Both the position numbers and the translations under genes were made by a program. Source: Bryobacteraceae bacterium (lineage in GTDB: Bacteria; Acidobacteriota; Terriglobia; Bryobacterales; Bryobacteraceae). Taken from it: a stretch of 6,923 bases of DNA. Positions 5,352-6,923 of this stretch are shown here, in pieces (the stretch's first letter is position 1; each line of letters begins with the position of its first letter). The notes below the pieces were generated by a model that was not told the origin of the DNA, searched no databases, and saw only the letters and a program-made list of their open reading frames with translations. Location: NCBI GenBank assembly GCA_014379815.1, contig JACMLA010000436.1:1-6923 (forward strand), read 5' to 3'.

Positions 5352-5702
5352 TTGAATGAAGACCATTTAGCCAGAGTTCGTCGGATTTGCTCCGGTTTTC
5401 CCGGAACAACGGAAAAGTTGTCACATGGCGAACCGACATTTTTCACGGGCGGCCGGGTTTATGTGATGTTCGCAAATGATCATCATGGCGACGGTCACGT
5501 TGCCGTATGGGTAGCTGCGCCGGAAGGGGAGCAAGCCTCCTTAATTCACACCTCACCCGGTACATATTTCAAACCACCTTACGTAGGAGTGAAAGGGTGG
5601 ATCGGGATTGAACTCTCGCAGGTCGGCGATGACGAACTTATGGAACGCATCGCTGTGGCCTGGCAGTTAATTGCGCGCAAAAAGCGAACATCCCGGGCAT
5701 GA
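5352..5702 (+). CDS. MmcQ/YjbR-like family protein
   Basis: The product, about 116 residues, matches the MmcQ/YjbR superfamily, small proteins with a CyaY-like alpha/beta fold whose DNA-binding label is tentative. Family landmarks are the N-terminal helix followed by FPGTTEKLSHGEPTFFTGGRVYVMFA (residues 16-41), then HVAVWVAAPEGEQASLI, the FKPPYVGVKGWIGIEL block and a C-terminal helix (ELMERIAVAWQLIARKK). The family's usual length is 110-130. The frame stays open far upstream without a credible ATG, and the upstream part overlaps the four-cysteine gene and does not look like protein. TTG 5352 fits the family's usual first residues (M-N-E-D-x). No Shine-Dalgarno lies before it, so the start is uncertain. 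The receptor gene begins 35 bases after its stop. The family call is good; the cellular role is unknown. Confidence 0.8.
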   Translation: MNEDHLARVRRICSGFPGTTEKLSHGEPTFFTGGRVYVMFANDHHGDGHVAVWVAAPEGEQASLIHTSPGTYFKPPYVGVKGWIGIELSQVGDDELMERIAVAWQLIARKKRTSRA

Positions 5703-5737
5703 AAGTTTCGTGACTACCGGGTGCGATATCTTCAAGT

Positions 5738-6923
5738 ATGGTCTTTGTCTCGCGGCTGCTGCTGGTTGCAGCGGCATCTTCCCTACTTGTTTTCGGTCAG
5801 GCATCCTCAATCAACGGGCAAATTGTCGGAACAGTCACTGACCCCAGCGGAGCCCCGATCGGAGATGCAAAAGTCAAAATTGTCAACACTGGAACTGGTT
5901 ATCAGCAGGAAGCTCTGACAATTCCGTCGGGGCTCTATCGACTTACTCTGCTTCCCTTAGGCACTTACACAGTAACTGCCGAGAGTACGGGTTTCGCAAC
6001 TTACAAACAAACTGGCATCGATATTAGCGCGGGTAGCTCAGCCACAGTCGACATCCGCTTGCAAGTGACAGGAGTTTCTACTGAGGTAGTGATCTCCGCA
6101 GCAACGCCCATTGTCGATGTGGGCCGGACCGACCAGGGGAGTACGCTCTCGTCCAATGCTGTCCGGAATCTTCCGCTGGTCTCCCGCAACCCGTTCAACT
6201 TCATACTCCAGCAGCCCAATGTCAGCGGCAGGGGTAACACGGAATTCGGTGTTCCCAGAAAGGTAAATGCGAACGGATTCGCCGGTCGCATTAACTATCA
6301 GCTGGATGGCAGCAACAACGTGCAGAGCGACCGGGCCGGCATCCGGCTTATGCCGATTTCCCAGACATGGGTGCAGGAAGTTCAGGCTGTTAACAACGGC
6401 TTCGCTCCGGAGTTTGGCAACACGGTTGGTACGGTGTTCAATACGATTACGCGGTCCGGGGCCAATGATCTCCACGGCGAGGCTGCCTACCTTTTCCGCC
6501 GCACGCCGATGAGCTCAAGACCGGCTCTCCTGACACCGGACCGGGCCACACCGCAGGTCAATGTCGATGCGGGGTTTGGCGATGCGGGCGGACGGATCAT
6601 CAAAGACAAGATGTTCTTCTTCGGGTCTTACGAAAAGGTGAAGCGCGATCTTCCTGCTCCTGTCACCGTCACGGCCAGTACAATAGCGCAACTCGGGCTC
6701 CCGGCCGACTTTGCAAATGCGATCCCTTTCGGCCAGAATGTGACATTCTTTTTGGGCAAAGTAGACTGGCAGCTAGGGTCGAGGAATCGCCTGGCATTGC
6801 GCTACAACGGCCACCAGAATGACTCTCCCTATAACAGTTCCACCATCGGCGGACTGTTTCTGATTGACCGCACATACAATTTTGTCGATCGATCTCATGG
6901 AGGCGCCGCTCAGTTGATCAGTA
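5738..6923 (+). CDS. TonB-dependent receptor, Oar-like with carboxypeptidase-regulatory domain (3'-truncated by window edge)
   Basis: The reading frame is open for 395 codons to the right edge. Residues 1-22 (MVFVSRLLLVAAASSLLVFGQA) are a clear signal peptide. Residues about 28-112 form a carboxypeptidase-regulatory-like beta-sandwich (GQIVGTVTDPSGAPIGDAKVKIVN, GLYRLTLLPLGTYTVTAESTGF). From about 115 a plug domain follows, with VISAATPIVDV, NLPLVSRN (144-151), YQLDGSNN (187-194), VQEVQAV and TVFNTITRSGAND (about 232-244). The first outer-membrane barrel strands then appear (GEAAYLFRR, DKMFFFGSYEKVKRD, RNRLALRYNGHQ). Such proteins usually have about 1,000-1,200 residues and import bulky substrates through the outer membrane using TonB energy; the acidobacterial paralogues mostly have unknown substrates. 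ATG 5738 is the only ATG start, since an in-frame stop lies at 5711-5713. No Shine-Dalgarno precedes it. Most of the barrel lies outside the window. Confidence 0.95.
   Translation, partial: MVFVSRLLLVAAASSLLVFGQASSINGQIVGTVTDPSGAPIGDAKVKIVNTGTGYQQEALTIPSGLYRLTLLPLGTYTVTAESTGFATYKQTGIDISAGSSATVDIRLQVTGVSTEVVISAATPIVDVGRTDQGSTLSSNAVRNLPLVSRNPFNFILQQPNVSGRGNTEFGVPRKVNANGFAGRINYQLDGSNNVQSDRAGIRLMPISQTWVQEVQAVNNGFAPEFGNTVGTVFNTITRSGANDLHGEAAYLFRRTPMSSRPALLTPDRATPQVNVDAGFGDAGGRIIKDKMFFFGSYEKVKRDLPAPVTVTASTIAQLGLPADFANAIPFGQNVTFFLGKVDWQLGSRNRLALRYNGHQNDSPYNSSTIGGLFLIDRTYNFVDRSHGGAAQLIS

Noticed and set aside
4953..5702. A single 249-residue protein ending in the YjbR-like domain
   Set aside because: Its first ~130 residues are Arg/Ser/Thr-rich, overlap the end of the FKBP-DinB gene and the whole four-cysteine gene, and do not look like protein. 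Only the part from about 5352 is credible.
5721..5918. A GTG-started 65-codon frame at the receptor start
   Set aside because: It is out of frame with the receptor, whose signal peptide and regulatory domain begin at ATG 5738 and cover the same bases.
6001..6475. Minus-strand open frames of 96 and 145 codons opposite the TonB-dependent receptor
   Set aside because: The plus frame shows continuous receptor motifs here, and the minus translations show no domain-like sequence.

Overview
The window looks like the chromosome of an Acidobacteriota species, probably from the Solibacter/Bryobacter side of the phylum. The strongest pointer is the partial TonB-dependent receptor at the right end. It has an N-terminal carboxypeptidase-regulatory-like domain and phrases such as NLPLVSRN, YQLDGSNN and TRSGAND, which are typical of the large acidobacterial Oar-like receptor families. 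A GlgE maltosyltransferase, an Ala-rich L7/L12 and moderately GC-rich coding DNA fit this. The assignment is inferred from protein style, not from a database match.

Layout. From 1443 down to 1 on the minus strand is the first 481 residues of GlgE, reading off the left edge. A 73-bp divergent gap (1444-1516) with a perfect 8-bp inverted repeat separates it from a small secreted protein of unknown function (1517-2029). A 221-bp region (2030-2250) holds a plausible sigma70-type promoter and a foldable leader for the ribosomal operon rplA-rplJ-rplL (L1, L10, L7/L12; 2251-4011), which ends at a good intrinsic terminator (about 4042-4079). Next come an exported FKBP-type prolyl isomerase fused to a DinB-like domain (4103-5005), a 69-residue four-cysteine protein with an excellent Shine-Dalgarno sequence (5068-5277), a MmcQ/YjbR-like protein (about 5352-5702), and the N-terminal 395 residues of the TonB-dependent receptor (5738 to the right edge).

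How the genes relate. L1 forms the L1 stalk of the 50S subunit; L10 and L7/L12 form the factor-recruiting stalk. In most bacteria these genes sit in nusG-rplK-rplA-rplJ-rplL-rpoB-rpoC. Here rplK is missing upstream and rpoB is missing downstream, and the three genes are bounded by their own promoter and terminator, so they look like a self-contained unit. The other genes show no obvious shared pathway: GlgE belongs to alpha-glucan synthesis, FKBP-DinB to the cell envelope, and the receptor to outer-membrane uptake.

I see no mobile element, CRISPR array, tRNA, rRNA or phage gene. Most of the window is ordinary housekeeping sequence. The points most worth a second look are the detached ribosomal cluster and its leader, the FKBP-DinB fusion, the small cysteine protein, and the inverted repeat in the glgE divergent region.
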